DNA of 64,000 nt from the NCBI RefSeq assembly GCF_900101175.1, contig NZ_FNFQ01000009.1:148396-212395 (forward strand), written 5' to 3'. The translations under genes and the position numbers were made by a program. Positions within the stretch are counted from its first letter, which is position 1, and each line of letters starts with the position of its first letter. The stretch is from Stenotrophomonas pavanii (GTDB lineage: Bacteria; Pseudomonadota; Gammaproteobacteria; Xanthomonadales; Xanthomonadaceae). Of the stretch, positions 51,996 through 62,541 are shown one piece after another. The notes under the pieces are model-generated. The model made no database searches and was not told the DNA's origin. It saw nothing but the letters and a program-made list of their open reading frames with translations.

Positions 51996-53558
51996 ATGAA
52001 CACCTGGATTGGAGGAGCCGTGCTGCTGGCGTGCACGACCATGGCGAGCGCGGCGACCCCGCCGCCGCTGCAGGATCTGGATGCGACCGTCGAGCGCGTG
52101 CGCGCGCAGTTCGACGTGCCCGGCATCGCGGTGGCCGTGGTCAAGGACGGCGAGGTGGTGCTGGAGCGCGGCTGGGGCGTGCGCGAGCAGGGCAAGCCGG
52201 AGCCGGTGCAGGCCGACACGCTGTTCGCCATTGCCTCCAATACCAAGGCGTTCACCGCCACTTCGCTGAACCTGCTGGCCGAGGACGGCAAGCTGAAGAT
52301 GGACGACAAGGTGATCGAGCACCTGCCATCGTTCCGCATGTCCGATCCCTTCGTGACCGGGCAGATGACGATCCGCGACCTGCTCTCGCACCGCAGTGGA
52401 CTGAGCCTGGGCGCCGGCGACCTGCTGTTCTGGCCGACCACCTCCTACAGCAACGCCGAAGTGGTGGAGCGGCTGGGCAGGGTGCCGCTGAAGGGCGGCT
52501 TCCGCGAAAACTATGCCTACGACAACATCCTGTACGCGGTGGCCCAGCAGGTGATCGAACATGTCTCCGGCATGAGCTACCAGCAGTTCCTGCAGACCCG
52601 CATCTTCGACAAGGCGGGCATGGCCGGCACGCGCTACAACGCCGACCACCTGAAGCCGGGCGACAAGGCCGCGGTCGGCCATGCCAAGTACGATTTCAAG
52701 GACCTGCGCACCGTCGCGCCGCTGACCTGGTCGAACAATGCCGGTGCCGGTGGCATCTATTCCAGCGCGCACGATATGGCGCGCTGGATGCAGGTGCAGC
52801 TGGCCGAGGGCAAGCTTGCCGATGGCACGGTGCTGTTCAGTGAAAAAAGCCAGCAGCAGATGTGGCGGATGATCACCCCGCAGTCGATCCCGGCGCCGAG
52901 CGTGCCGGAGCTGGCACCGGCACGGGCCAATTTTGCCGGCTATGGCGAGGGCTGGAGCCTGAGCGATTACCGTGGACGCAAGCTGGTATGGCACACCGGC
53001 GGCTGGCCGGGCATGGTCTCGCGGCTGACCCTGGTGCCGGGCGAAAAGCTGGGCGTGGTGGTGCTGACCAACCAGGAAGTGGGCGCGGCGTTCAACGCGA
53101 TCACCCTGAGCGTGCTTGATGCCTATATGGGCGGCGACAAGCACGACTGGGTGGACGCCTATGCCAAGGCCGTGGCCAAGGGCCAGGACAAGGCCGACGA
53201 GGCCTGGGCCAAGCATCAGAGCGCGCGCGACAAGGGCAGCAGGCCGTCGCTGGCGCTAGCCGGCTACACCGGCACGTTCCGCGACCGCTGGTATGGCGAC
53301 ATGCAGGTCAGTGCCGCAGGCAAGGGCCTGCGCCTGCGCTTCATGAAGACCGCGCAGCTGAGCGGCCGCCTGGAGCACTGGCAGCACGACACCTTCATCG
53401 TGCGCTGGGACGACCGTTCGCTCAACGCCGACGCGTTCGTGAACTTCAGCCTGGATCCGGATGGCAAGGTGCGCGAGGTACGGATGCAGTCGATTTCCGA
53501 CCTGACCGACTTCAGCTTCGATTTCCAGGACCTGCTGTTCACCCCGGTCAGGGAGTGA
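51996..53558 (+). CDS. Exported serine hydrolase, beta-lactamase class C fold
   Basis: The product is 520 aa with a signal peptide ending 'MASAA'. The S12 family triad motifs are in place: S-x-x-K as 'IASNTKAF' (Ser81, Lys84), Y-x-N as 'YAYDN' (175-177) and 'WHTGG'. A C-terminal lipocalin-like DUF3471 domain (about 415-515, 'YTGTFRDRWYGDMQVSA') is present, which is typical of peptidase or esterase members rather than AmpC. It probably acts on D-amino-acid peptides or esters in the periplasm; beta-lactam hydrolysis cannot be assumed. Confidence 0.9.
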   Translation: MNTWIGGAVLLACTTMASAATPPPLQDLDATVERVRAQFDVPGIAVAVVKDGEVVLERGWGVREQGKPEPVQADTLFAIASNTKAFTATSLNLLAEDGKLKMDDKVIEHLPSFRMSDPFVTGQMTIRDLLSHRSGLSLGAGDLLFWPTTSYSNAEVVERLGRVPLKGGFRENYAYDNILYAVAQQVIEHVSGMSYQQFLQTRIFDKAGMAGTRYNADHLKPGDKAAVGHAKYDFKDLRTVAPLTWSNNAGAGGIYSSAHDMARWMQVQLAEGKLADGTVLFSEKSQQQMWRMITPQSIPAPSVPELAPARANFAGYGEGWSLSDYRGRKLVWHTGGWPGMVSRLTLVPGEKLGVVVLTNQEVGAAFNAITLSVLDAYMGGDKHDWVDAYAKAVAKGQDKADEAWAKHQSARDKGSRPSLALAGYTGTFRDRWYGDMQVSAAGKGLRLRFMKTAQLSGRLEHWQHDTFIVRWDDRSLNADAFVNFSLDPDGKVREVRMQSISDLTDFSFDFQDLLFTPVRE

Positions 53559-53561
53559 GGC

Positions 53562-53636
53562 TGGTGCCGGCCGCTGGCCGGCAACCCGATGATCCCCGGA
53601 TGCGTCGCGAGGCTGCCGGCCAGCGGCCGGCACTAC
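53562..53636. repeat. SMAG repeat dimer (CCGGCC subtype)
   Basis: TGGTGCCGGCCGCTGGCCGG opens it and GCCGGCCAGCGGCCGGCACTAC closes it in mirror image with a CTAC end. It starts 4 bp after the S12 hydrolase stop. Confidence 0.78.
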
Positions 53637-53715
53637 CGGAGCCGCGGGTGACCGTCGGCTGGCGTACACATCCGTCGTGGGATACTCCGCCGCTTGCAAG
53701 AGGCGAGGGAATGCG

Positions 53716-55548
<1,833 letters not shown>

Positions 55549-55555
55549 CGGTTTC

Positions 55556-55594
55556 GGAGTCGGATCCTTTTCAGGAGGAAAGGGCTCTGACCCC
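55556..55594. repeat. GGGGTCAGA palindrome, copy D (imperfect)
   Basis: The left arm GGAGTCGGATCCTTTTC and right arm GAAAGGGCTCTGACCCC pair with a few mismatches around AGGAG. It lies 8 bp after the ABC exporter stop and 21 bp before agp. Confidence 0.7.
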
Positions 55595-55615
55595 GGCGTG
55601 TCTCAGGAGACCTGC

Positions 55616-56845
55616 ATGATCCGATGCCTGCGCCCACTGCTGCTGGCACTTGGTTTGGCCACAACGGCCGCCGCCGCGGCGACGGCACCCGTGCAAGGCG
55701 AACAGCTCGAGCAGGTCGTCCTGCTCAGCCGCCACAACCTGCGCGCGCCGGTGGTCGCGTCGGGCGCCCTGGCCCATGCCACGCCAGAGCACTGGACACC
55801 CTGGGACGTAAGCCCCGGCGAGCTGACCACCAAGGGCGGCGTGCTGGAGGTCTACATGGGCCGCTACATCGGCCAGTGGCTGCGCCAGGCGCAGCTGCTG
55901 CCGGGGTCGGGTTGCCCGCAGCGGGCTGACTTCCACGCCCATGCCAACAGCCTGCAGCGCACCCAGGCCACCGCGCAGTTCTTCGTTGCCGGCGCATTCC
56001 CGGGTTGTCATGTGGAGGTCGAGCAGCGCAGGGCGCTGGGCACGATGGATCCGTTGTTCAATCCGGTGATCCACCGTGACGACGCGGCCTTCCGCAAGCG
56101 CGCGCTGGCGGCAATGCAGCAGGCGCTGGCCGCAGCAGATCTGGCACCGGCACTGTCCGTGGTGGAGGCGATCACCCTCTACCCGCAGTCGGCGGCCTGT
56201 GCGGGGCGCAGCGACTGCCATCTGACGCTGGCCGACACGACCTTCAGTGCGGAGCCGGGCAAGGAGCCACGCGCTTCGGGTTCACTGGCACTGGCCAGCG
56301 GTCTGGTCGATGCCCTGCTGATGGAGCATTACCAGGGAAGTGGCGTTCCGCGCGAAGGTTGGGGCCGCTTGAACGCGGAACGCCAATGGCAGGCGTTGGC
56401 GCGTATCCGTAACGGCTACCAGGACATCCTGTTTGGCACCCCTGACGTGGCACGGGACGTGGCCGCGCCGCTGCTGGCGGAGCTCGATGCCTTGTTCGAC
56501 GATCCGGCGTCGCCCAGGGTGAGCCTGCTGGTCGGCCACGATTCGAACATCGGTTCGGTGCTGGCCGCAATGGGAATCGGTGACTACCGGCTGCCAGGGC
56601 AGTACGAGAAGACGCCCATTGGTGGCCTGCTGCAGTTCGAGCGTTGGCGTGACCGCCGGAGCGGTGGCGAGCGGTTCCGCTTGGCCTACGTCTATCCGAC
56701 CTCCGCGCAGCTACGCGATGCCGTGCCGCTGACCGAGGCGCAGCCGCCGGGGCGCGTCGTGCTGTCCTTGCCAGGCTGCAATCGGCAGGGCTGCAGCCCT
56801 GCGCAGTTCAAGCACCTGCTGCAGCGGGGCCGTCGCTGGAACTGA
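55616..56845 (+). CDS. agp: Periplasmic glucose-1-phosphatase
   Basis: The product is 409 aa from ATG 55616 (TCAGGAGAC before it) with a signal peptide of about 24 residues. The histidine acid phosphatase motif is 'LSRHNLRAPV' (His40), with the Agp-specific N instead of G; the proton donor is in 'LVGHDSNIGSV'. Long stretches ('TTKGGVLEVYMGRYI', 'ANSLQRTQATAQFFVAGAFPGC', 'GTMDPLFNPVI', 'TPIGGLLQFERW') match E. coli Agp. It releases glucose from glucose-1-phosphate and may also act on phytate. Confidence 0.94.
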   Translation: MIRCLRPLLLALGLATTAAAAATAPVQGEQLEQVVLLSRHNLRAPVVASGALAHATPEHWTPWDVSPGELTTKGGVLEVYMGRYIGQWLRQAQLLPGSGCPQRADFHAHANSLQRTQATAQFFVAGAFPGCHVEVEQRRALGTMDPLFNPVIHRDDAAFRKRALAAMQQALAAADLAPALSVVEAITLYPQSAACAGRSDCHLTLADTTFSAEPGKEPRASGSLALASGLVDALLMEHYQGSGVPREGWGRLNAERQWQALARIRNGYQDILFGTPDVARDVAAPLLAELDALFDDPASPRVSLLVGHDSNIGSVLAAMGIGDYRLPGQYEKTPIGGLLQFERWRDRRSGGERFRLAYVYPTSAQLRDAVPLTEAQPPGRVVLSLPGCNRQGCSPAQFKHLLQRGRRWN

Positions 56846-56854
56846 AACAGAGGG

Positions 56855-57853
56855 CTATCGCAGCGGTGTGCGCACGATGCCCTGCGCGGCCATCAGCGTG
56901 AGGTCGCCGCCCAGCCGTGGCGAGTGGAACGGTCCGCGCGCATGCGCGGCGTCGAACACGCCGCCATCCGGTGAGCGCAGGCGGTAGAACTCGACCCAGC
57001 CGCTGGCCTGCAGGGGCAACTGGGCAACGCCGGTGTGCTGGTTGAACCATGCAGGGTCCCTGCTGCCTTCGATGACCCGTCGCGCCAGGCGGTCGATCGC
57101 GTGATCCCTGCTCGCATACCAGTCCTGGCCGCGCAGACGCGCCAGCTCGGCCATCATCACCAGTGGCGCCAATGCGTAGTCGTGGTAGTGCAGGGCCCGT
57201 TGCCCGCGGGCCATCTCCAGCGGCAGGCTGCCATCGTCCTGGATGTCATCGATGCCCTTCTGGAACGCGGCGTGGCCGGCCTGCCACAGCGCGTCGTCGT
57301 CGGTGGCCAGTCCGGTGGCCAGCACGCCCAGGCCGCCCCAGTAGTAGTGGTTGTTGCGGCGCCGTTTCGGGTTGTCCCAGTACCCCAGGTTGGCCCGTGC
57401 CAGCTTCTGCAGCCAGGGATCGATGCGCGCACGCTGGCGGCCATCGGCCTGGTCGTGCACTTTCAGGTAGGCCATCGCCACTGCATCGAGCATCCATTGC
57501 CGCATGTAGAACGACTGATCGTTGTTGACCCGGATCATCTGCCCGAGCATGGCACCATCGTCGGCCCACGCCCCCAGCCAGTTCAGCGTGCACTGTGCGG
57601 CTGCCGGGTCACCGTCGCGCAGGTAGTCATCGCTCATGCGCGCCACGTCGGCGGCATAGCGGTCCAGCGGTGCAGTGGCGTCCTTGTTCTGCTGCTGCAG
57701 TGCCGGGTCGATCACCGAGCCGACCTTGTCGGTGTAGTAGCCAAGCGCGCGGATGTCCGGCTGGCCGGGCGGCGGCGCGGGGCAGGCGGCGAAGGCACCC
57801 GCACTGGCCAGCAGCGTGGGCAGCAGGGCGAGGCGAAGCAAGGGGAGAGACAT
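56855..57853 (-). CDS. PL5 polyuronate/alginate lyase
   Basis: The product is 332 aa with a signal peptide ending 'GAFAA'. The alpha/alpha barrel of family PL5 carries the active-site motif 'RRRNNHYYWGG' (N167, N168, H169), with 'WMLDAVAMAYLKVHD' before it and 'ALHYHDYALAPLVMMAELAR' after. S. maltophilia K279a has a PL5 enzyme (Smlt1473) known to cleave polyuronates such as hyaluronate, glucuronan and mannuronan at different pH; this gene looks like its counterpart. It stands alone, convergent with agp with 9 bp between the stops. Confidence 0.88.
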   Translation of the reverse strand: MSLPLLRLALLPTLLASAGAFAACPAPPPGQPDIRALGYYTDKVGSVIDPALQQQNKDATAPLDRYAADVARMSDDYLRDGDPAAAQCTLNWLGAWADDGAMLGQMIRVNNDQSFYMRQWMLDAVAMAYLKVHDQADGRQRARIDPWLQKLARANLGYWDNPKRRRNNHYYWGGLGVLATGLATDDDALWQAGHAAFQKGIDDIQDDGSLPLEMARGQRALHYHDYALAPLVMMAELARLRGQDWYASRDHAIDRLARRVIEGSRDPAWFNQHTGVAQLPLQASGWVEFYRLRSPDGGVFDAAHARGPFHSPRLGGDLTLMAAQGIVRTPLR

Positions 57854-57950
57854 TGGAAACCGGCGGAAGGAGGAATCCGGCGAACGATGCGCCTGGCCAT
57901 GTTGCCGGCACGTGATGCGGAGATGGCCTGGCGATCCCCCACAAACAGAT

Positions 57951-57972
57951 CGGCCCGGGTTTCCCCGGGCCG
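57951..57972 (-). terminator. Terminator of the DUF885 gene
   Basis: A perfect 9-bp stem CGGCCCGGG / CCCGGGCCG with a 4-nt loop lies 26 bp beyond the stop. The following bases on the minus strand are moderately T-rich (ATCTGTTTG). Confidence 0.5.
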
Positions 57973-57998
57973 CTCCGCTTCATCTCACACCGTCCCGA

Positions 57999-59807
57999 TC
58001 ACTCGATCGGCTGGTCCAGCATCAGCTGGCGTGCGAAACGCACCGGCGGTGCGCCGTAGGACAGCATCTGGTCGTGGTAGGCCTTGAGGTTGAACTTGTC
58101 GCCCAGCTTCTCCTGCACCGCCTTGCGGGTGTCGAAGTGTTCCTGCGCGCCGACGAAGTAGGTCGGCAGCTGCGCCGAGGTCAGCTGCGCACGCACCCAC
58201 TTGCCGGCCGCTTCGCTTTCCTGCTGGAACGCGTCGTGGGTCATCAGGTGCATCGCCTTCTCGCGATCCCAGTTGTCCACGTGCACGCCCTGGTCGAGGA
58301 TCGCGTTGGAGATCGTGCGCAGGTAGAACTTCAGCTGCACCAGGTGGAACAGCGGGTCGTTGTTGAGGTAGCCCTGCTCCTGCATCATGCGCTCGGTGTA
58401 GACCGCCCAGCCCTCGGCGAACAGGCCCGAACGCAGCACCGCACGCAGGGTGGAGGGGAACTTGGCCGAGTGCCAGCCTTCCAGGTAGTGGCCCGGAGTG
58501 CCTTCGTGGATGCTCAGCAGGTGGATCATGCGCGAGTTGTACTCACGCAGGAACGAGTCGACCTGCTTCTCGTTCCAGTCGTCCGGAATCGGCGACACGG
58601 CGTAGAAGGTCTTCAGGTTCTTGTCCAGCGGGCCCGGCGAATCGCAGTAGGCCACGGCCACGCCGCGCTGGAATTCCGGCATCAGGATGATGTCCACCGG
58701 CGCGTCGGGCAGGGTCATCAGGTCGTGTTCGCGCACGAATGCAGTGGACTGCGCCAGCGCAGCCTTGGCGTCGTCGACCACCTTGTCGCGTGCCGGCTTG
58801 TCGGCGTAGGCCAGTTCCAGCGCGGCCTCGATCGCCTTCTGCTGCTGCTCGTCGGTCGGCTGGGCCGGCATCTCCGGCGCCCCCGGCTTGTCCTTCAGCA
58901 CGGTCTGCGCGATGCCGTACATGTCCTGGCGAACGCGCGTCAGTTCGGCGCGCGCACGCTCACCGATCTGCTGGCGCGACAGCGAGGAGTTCAGCGCGAA
59001 CTTCAGCTTCTGGTCGTACTTTTCCGCACCGATGCGGAAGTCGCCCTTCGCATTGGGTACCAGCGTCTTGTCCAGCCAGGTCTGCTGCTCGTCCACCGCC
59101 TTCTTCAGGCCCTCGATGGCCGCCTGCAGACGCTGCTGGTCGGCCTGCGGCAGTTCGCCGATGTGCGGGGTGATGAAGGTATCGACGATGCTGAGGATGC
59201 CCTTGTTCTGCTTGGCCACGGTCTCGGCGTGGATCTTCGGCACGCGGGCCGGATCCAGGTTCTCGCGCGCCTGGGCGAAGATCGCCGGCAGCTTTTCCAT
59301 GCGCGCGGTGGCCGACTTCAGGCGTTCCGGTAGCGGCGCGAACTCACGCGCCATCAGGCCATAGATCGCACTGCCGGCGATGCCGTTGTACAGCTGCGGG
59401 TCCCACTTGCCGGACTGCAGCACTTCGGCGTTCCAGATTTCCGACTGCAGCTGGTTGCGCAGGATCGCCGCGTCCACCTGGTTCTCGCGGCCCAGCTTGG
59501 CCACATCGATCTTGTCCAGCTCGCCCAGCAACGCCTTGTAGGCGTCCACGGTCTTCTGCTGGCCGGCGGCGCTCAGGTCGTCCAGTTCGCTGTCGTAGCG
59601 GTGGTCACCGATCTGGGTGGCGCTGACCGGCGACAGCTGCATCCAGGTGTCCAGCGCGCGCTTGGACAGATCGGCGAAGGCGGCGTCGACCGCCGCGTCA
59701 GCGGCCTGCTGGCCGGCGGCCGGGGCGGCAGCGGTGGTCGGGGCGTCGGCTGGCTGGCAACCGGCCAGCGCAGCGACCAGGGCGAGGGCAAGAAGATGCG
59801 GGCGCAT
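57999..59807 (-). CDS. DUF885 metallopeptidase-like lipoprotein
   Basis: The product is 602 aa from ATG 59807; the lipobox is L-A-G-C. The DUF885 core is present: 'SRMIHLLSIHEGTPGHYLEGWH' (HExxxxH, probable zinc site), 'FAEGWAVYTERMM' and 'LYNGIAGSAIYGLM'. Such proteins form a large group of exported zinc proteins in xanthomonads and are predicted peptidases; no substrate is established. The long N-terminal helical part (30-330) is typical. Confidence 0.85.
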   Translation of the reverse strand: MRPHLLALALVAALAGCQPADAPTTAAAPAAGQQAADAAVDAAFADLSKRALDTWMQLSPVSATQIGDHRYDSELDDLSAAGQQKTVDAYKALLGELDKIDVAKLGRENQVDAAILRNQLQSEIWNAEVLQSGKWDPQLYNGIAGSAIYGLMAREFAPLPERLKSATARMEKLPAIFAQARENLDPARVPKIHAETVAKQNKGILSIVDTFITPHIGELPQADQQRLQAAIEGLKKAVDEQQTWLDKTLVPNAKGDFRIGAEKYDQKLKFALNSSLSRQQIGERARAELTRVRQDMYGIAQTVLKDKPGAPEMPAQPTDEQQQKAIEAALELAYADKPARDKVVDDAKAALAQSTAFVREHDLMTLPDAPVDIILMPEFQRGVAVAYCDSPGPLDKNLKTFYAVSPIPDDWNEKQVDSFLREYNSRMIHLLSIHEGTPGHYLEGWHSAKFPSTLRAVLRSGLFAEGWAVYTERMMQEQGYLNNDPLFHLVQLKFYLRTISNAILDQGVHVDNWDREKAMHLMTHDAFQQESEAAGKWVRAQLTSAQLPTYFVGAQEHFDTRKAVQEKLGDKFNLKAYHDQMLSYGAPPVRFARQLMLDQPIE

Positions 59808-59919
59808 CGGCGTTCCTGTACAGGGGCAAACCCCGAGCATAGGGCCCTCGGGCTGCTTTGTCCCCGTGCCATAGGATTACCATGGACACAGACAAGGACC
59901 CTCCAGCGGAGCGCAGGAC

Positions 59920-60276
59920 ATGCAATACCAGGGAAGCTGCCATTGCGGCAGGATCGCATTCACCGTACAGGCCGAGGCGCCGATCAGCGACGTCCTCGAC
60001 TGCAACTGCTCGCTGTGCCGCCGCCGCGGCGGCCTGCTGTGGTTTGCCCCGCGTGAGGCGTTCGAGCTGGTCACCGATCCGGCGGACGTAGCCACCTACC
60101 ATTTCAACAAGGCCCACATCGACCATCACCACTGCCGCACGTGCGGCATCGCACCCTACAGCGAGGCGGTCGACCCGCGTACCGGCACGCCGATGGTGGC
60201 GGTGAACGTGCGCTGTGTACCGCAGGTGGATCTGGCCGGTCTTTCGGTCACCTCTTACAACGGAGCCGCACTGTGA
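59920..60276 (+). CDS. GFA-family zinc protein
   Basis: The product is 118 aa. The ligands of the GFA/CENP-V zinc sites are complete: 'GSCHCGRIAFTV' (Cys7, Cys9), 'LDCNCSLCRRRGG' (Cys28, Cys30, Cys33) and 'HHCRTCGIAPYSE'. The founder of the family was named a glutathione-dependent formaldehyde-activating enzyme, but that activity is disputed, so only the fold is called. It overlaps the next gene by 4 bp. Confidence 0.9.
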   Translation: MQYQGSCHCGRIAFTVQAEAPISDVLDCNCSLCRRRGGLLWFAPREAFELVTDPADVATYHFNKAHIDHHHCRTCGIAPYSEAVDPRTGTPMVAVNVRCVPQVDLAGLSVTSYNGAAL

Positions 60277-61088
60277 CGGGCGCGCGCGCCTGGACGCGCA
60301 GCCTGACGATGCCGGTAGTGCTGCTGGCATTGGCGGGCTGCGCCAAGCAGGGCGACATGGCCGCCGATGCGGGCGCCCCGGCCGCCGAGGCGGCGGTCGC
60401 GTCGCCGGAAGGTGCGTTCCTCGCCTATGAACATGACGTGCAGGTGCAGCTGGAGGCGGCGAAGATCGCACCGCGCATCCAGCAGATCGCCCAGGCCTGC
60501 CAGAGCGCGAAGTTCGGCGACTGCGCGGTATTGCAGGTCGACCAGCGCAGTGGCGAACAACCCAGCGGGGAGGTCAAGGTGCGCATTGCGCCGAAGGGCG
60601 CCGAGCCGCTGATTGCGATGGCCGGTGAGGGCGGCACGCTGCAGTCGCGCACCACCCGCGCCGAGGATCTGGCACAGGCCGTGGCGGACACGGCGCTGAC
60701 CAAGGCGCGGCTGGAGAAGGAACACGCCCGTCTGCTGTCCTACCAGGACCGCAAGGACCTGAAGATCGAAGACCTGATGGCGATCACCACGCGCCTGTCG
60801 GAAATCGAGGCCGGCGTCGAGCAGGCCAACAAGGACGCCGCGCAGCAGCGTCGTCGCATCGATACCCAGCTGGTGACGCTGCACTTCGAGACCACCTCTG
60901 GCCAGCGCAGCCGCAGCGAGATCGGCGAGGCGCTGAGCGAATCGGGCGGCATCCTCGGCAGCAGCATCGCGTTCCTGATCCGCGCGGTGGCGGCCCTGCT
61001 GCCGGTGGGCGTGCTGGCCCTGGTCGTGGCCTGGGGGGCCCGCGCGTGGTGGCGTCGCCGCCGCCGCACGCTGCCGCCCAACGTCTGA
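60273..61088 (+). CDS. DUF4349 membrane lipoprotein
   Basis: A GTG start at 60273 overlaps the GFA stop (GTGA), giving 271 aa. The signal ends in lipobox L-A-G-C. The DUF4349 domain ('AFLAYEHDVQVQLEAAKIAPRIQQIAQACQS', 'LQSRTTRAEDLAQAVADTALTKARLEKEHARLLSY') includes a coiled coil, then a membrane segment near 240-262 ('VAALLPVGVLALVVAWGA') and an Arg-rich cytoplasmic end. The function of DUF4349 is unknown. Confidence 0.83.
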   Translation: MTGARAWTRSLTMPVVLLALAGCAKQGDMAADAGAPAAEAAVASPEGAFLAYEHDVQVQLEAAKIAPRIQQIAQACQSAKFGDCAVLQVDQRSGEQPSGEVKVRIAPKGAEPLIAMAGEGGTLQSRTTRAEDLAQAVADTALTKARLEKEHARLLSYQDRKDLKIEDLMAITTRLSEIEAGVEQANKDAAQQRRRIDTQLVTLHFETTSGQRSRSEIGEALSESGGILGSSIAFLIRAVAALLPVGVLALVVAWGARAWWRRRRRTLPPNV

Positions 61089-61094
61089 GGTCAA

Positions 61095-61125
61095 GGCTGA
61101 TGCCGGCCGCCGGCCGGCATCAGCC
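61095..61125. terminator. Palindrome serving both convergent genes
   Basis: GGCTGATGCCGGCC-GCC-GGCCGGCATCAGCC has perfect 14-bp arms. It resembles a SMAG hairpin without its head. The stop codon of the minus-strand acidic gene lies inside the right arm (61120-61122). Confidence 0.55.
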
Positions 61126-61413
61126 CTCGTCGGTCTCGTACTCGACGAACACATCCAGCTCCAGCGCCAGCTCCTGCACGGCGTCGCGTACCTTCTGCGC
61201 GGTGCTTTCATTGCCGACTTCCACTTCCAGCTCATGGATGCCGGGGCCGATGTCGTCGGACAGCCCGGCCGAACTGGAATCGTCGTCGTCCATGTGTGGC
61301 ATCAGGTCGTCGGTTTCCTCGACATGTTCGATGCCGTCCAGGCCGAGCAGCAGGTCGCTGATGGCACGGGCGTCGTCTTCGGTTCCGGTGATGCGCAGTC
61401 GCAGCATGGCCAT
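61120..61413 (-). CDS. Small acidic protein of unknown function
   Basis: The product is 97 aa from ATG 61413 (61407 also possible). No family was recognised. The pattern beta-alpha-beta ('LRLRITGTEDDARAISDLLLGLDGIEHVEE'), an Asp/Ser stretch (MPHMDDDDSSSAG), then 'IHELEVEVGNESTAQKVRDAVQELALELDVFVEYE' suggests two ferredoxin-like halves. It has no signal peptide. About a quarter of the residues are Asp or Glu. Strong coding bias supports it as a real gene. Confidence 0.65.
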   Translation of the reverse strand: MAMLRLRITGTEDDARAISDLLLGLDGIEHVEETDDLMPHMDDDDSSSAGLSDDIGPGIHELEVEVGNESTAQKVRDAVQELALELDVFVEYETDEG

Positions 61414-61481
61414 GGCGTAGGTACGTTGTGGAGGTGCATGCAGCCTAGCCAGCATCGGGCAAAGAACGGGTGAGGGCGAAG

Positions 61482-62426
61482 TCAGGCAAGCGTGGCCGGG
61501 CGGCCGAGCAGGCTTTCCGGCAACGCCGGAACCGGCGTGCGCTCGTCCTGCGCCTGTTCCAGCAACCAGTCGATGAACAGGCGTGCGGCGGGGCTGGGAG
61601 GCTGTCCCTCGGCGTGCACCACGTGATACGCGTAGCGCGCCTTCAGTGCGGGGCCGGGCAGGCGCACCACCTCGTAACGCTGCAGGTAGGGCTGGGCGAT
61701 ATGGGTGCGCGCCAGCACCGCGCCCATGCCATACACCGCCGCACGCATCGCATCGGTGCTGTCGGCGAAGGTGTGCATCGGTGGCAGCGGCGACGGGGGG
61801 CGCACGCCGGCGTGGCGGAACCAGTCGCGCCAGCCCTGCGGTGACAGGTCGGTGAGCAGCGGCAGGTCGGCGATGCGCGCCGGATCGAGCAGCGTTTCGA
61901 CCCCGGCCAGCGCCGGTGAGGCCACCGGGAACAGGTAGTCATCCATCAGGTGCTGCGCACGCAGGCCCGGCCATTGGCCCAGCCCGTAGCGGATGCCGAC
62001 TTCCGGTCCGTTGTCGTCGTAGCGATCCAGGCCGCTGCCGGTGTGCAGCTCGATGCGGATATGCGGATAGGCCTGGGTGAAGCGCGGCAGCCGGGGCAGC
62101 AACCAGCAGTAGGAGAGCGAGCGCAGCGTGGTGATCCGCAGCGGCACGCTGTCGGCATCCGGATGCAGGTGGTGGGCCACCGCCGCAACGTCGGTGAAGG
62201 CCGCGCTGGCGGCATCGGCCAGCTGCCGGCCCTCGGCGGTCAGGCGCACGCCGCGGGCGTGGCGCAGGAACAACCGGGTCTCCAGCACCTCCTCCAGGCG
62301 GCGCACGTGATGGCTGACCGCGCTGGCGGTCAGGTGCAGCTCCTGCGCGGCCTGGGCGAAGTTCTGGTGGCGCGCGGCGACCGCGAACACGGCCAGTGCG
62401 GGGAGCAGGGAAGGGCGTAGCTGCAT
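61482..62426 (-). CDS. LysR-family regulator (GcvA-like)
   Basis: The product is 314 aa from ATG 62426. The N-terminal helix-turn-helix is 'ALAVFAVAARHQNFAQAAQELHLTASAVSHHVRRLEEVLETRLFLRHARGVRLTAEG'. The effector domain ('LRITTLRSLSYCWLLPRLPRFTQAYPHIRIEL', 'IRYGLGQWPGLRAQHLMDD') resembles the GcvA/AmpR branch. It is divergent from an EamA exporter gene, which it probably controls. No T-N11-A box could be placed with confidence in the 115-bp gap. Confidence 0.9.
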   Translation of the reverse strand: MQLRPSLLPALAVFAVAARHQNFAQAAQELHLTASAVSHHVRRLEEVLETRLFLRHARGVRLTAEGRQLADAASAAFTDVAAVAHHLHPDADSVPLRITTLRSLSYCWLLPRLPRFTQAYPHIRIELHTGSGLDRYDDNGPEVGIRYGLGQWPGLRAQHLMDDYLFPVASPALAGVETLLDPARIADLPLLTDLSPQGWRDWFRHAGVRPPSPLPPMHTFADSTDAMRAAVYGMGAVLARTHIAQPYLQRYEVVRLPGPALKARYAYHVVHAEGQPPSPAARLFIDWLLEQAQDERTPVPALPESLLGRPATLA

Positions 62427-62541
62427 GTCCAGCCTCAAACCATACTTGTGGCTGGCAGCGATACTACGCGCTTGTGCGGCGGGCGTCTGCGCCTGATCCT
62501 GTACGCCTTGACCAAGAACAGACGATGGACGGAGGCAGGGC

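Noticed and set aside
51996..53558. AmpC-type beta-lactamase
   Set aside because: The fold and motifs are of the S12 group, but a C-terminal DUF3471 domain and the Y-D-N version of the second motif point to a peptidase or esterase.
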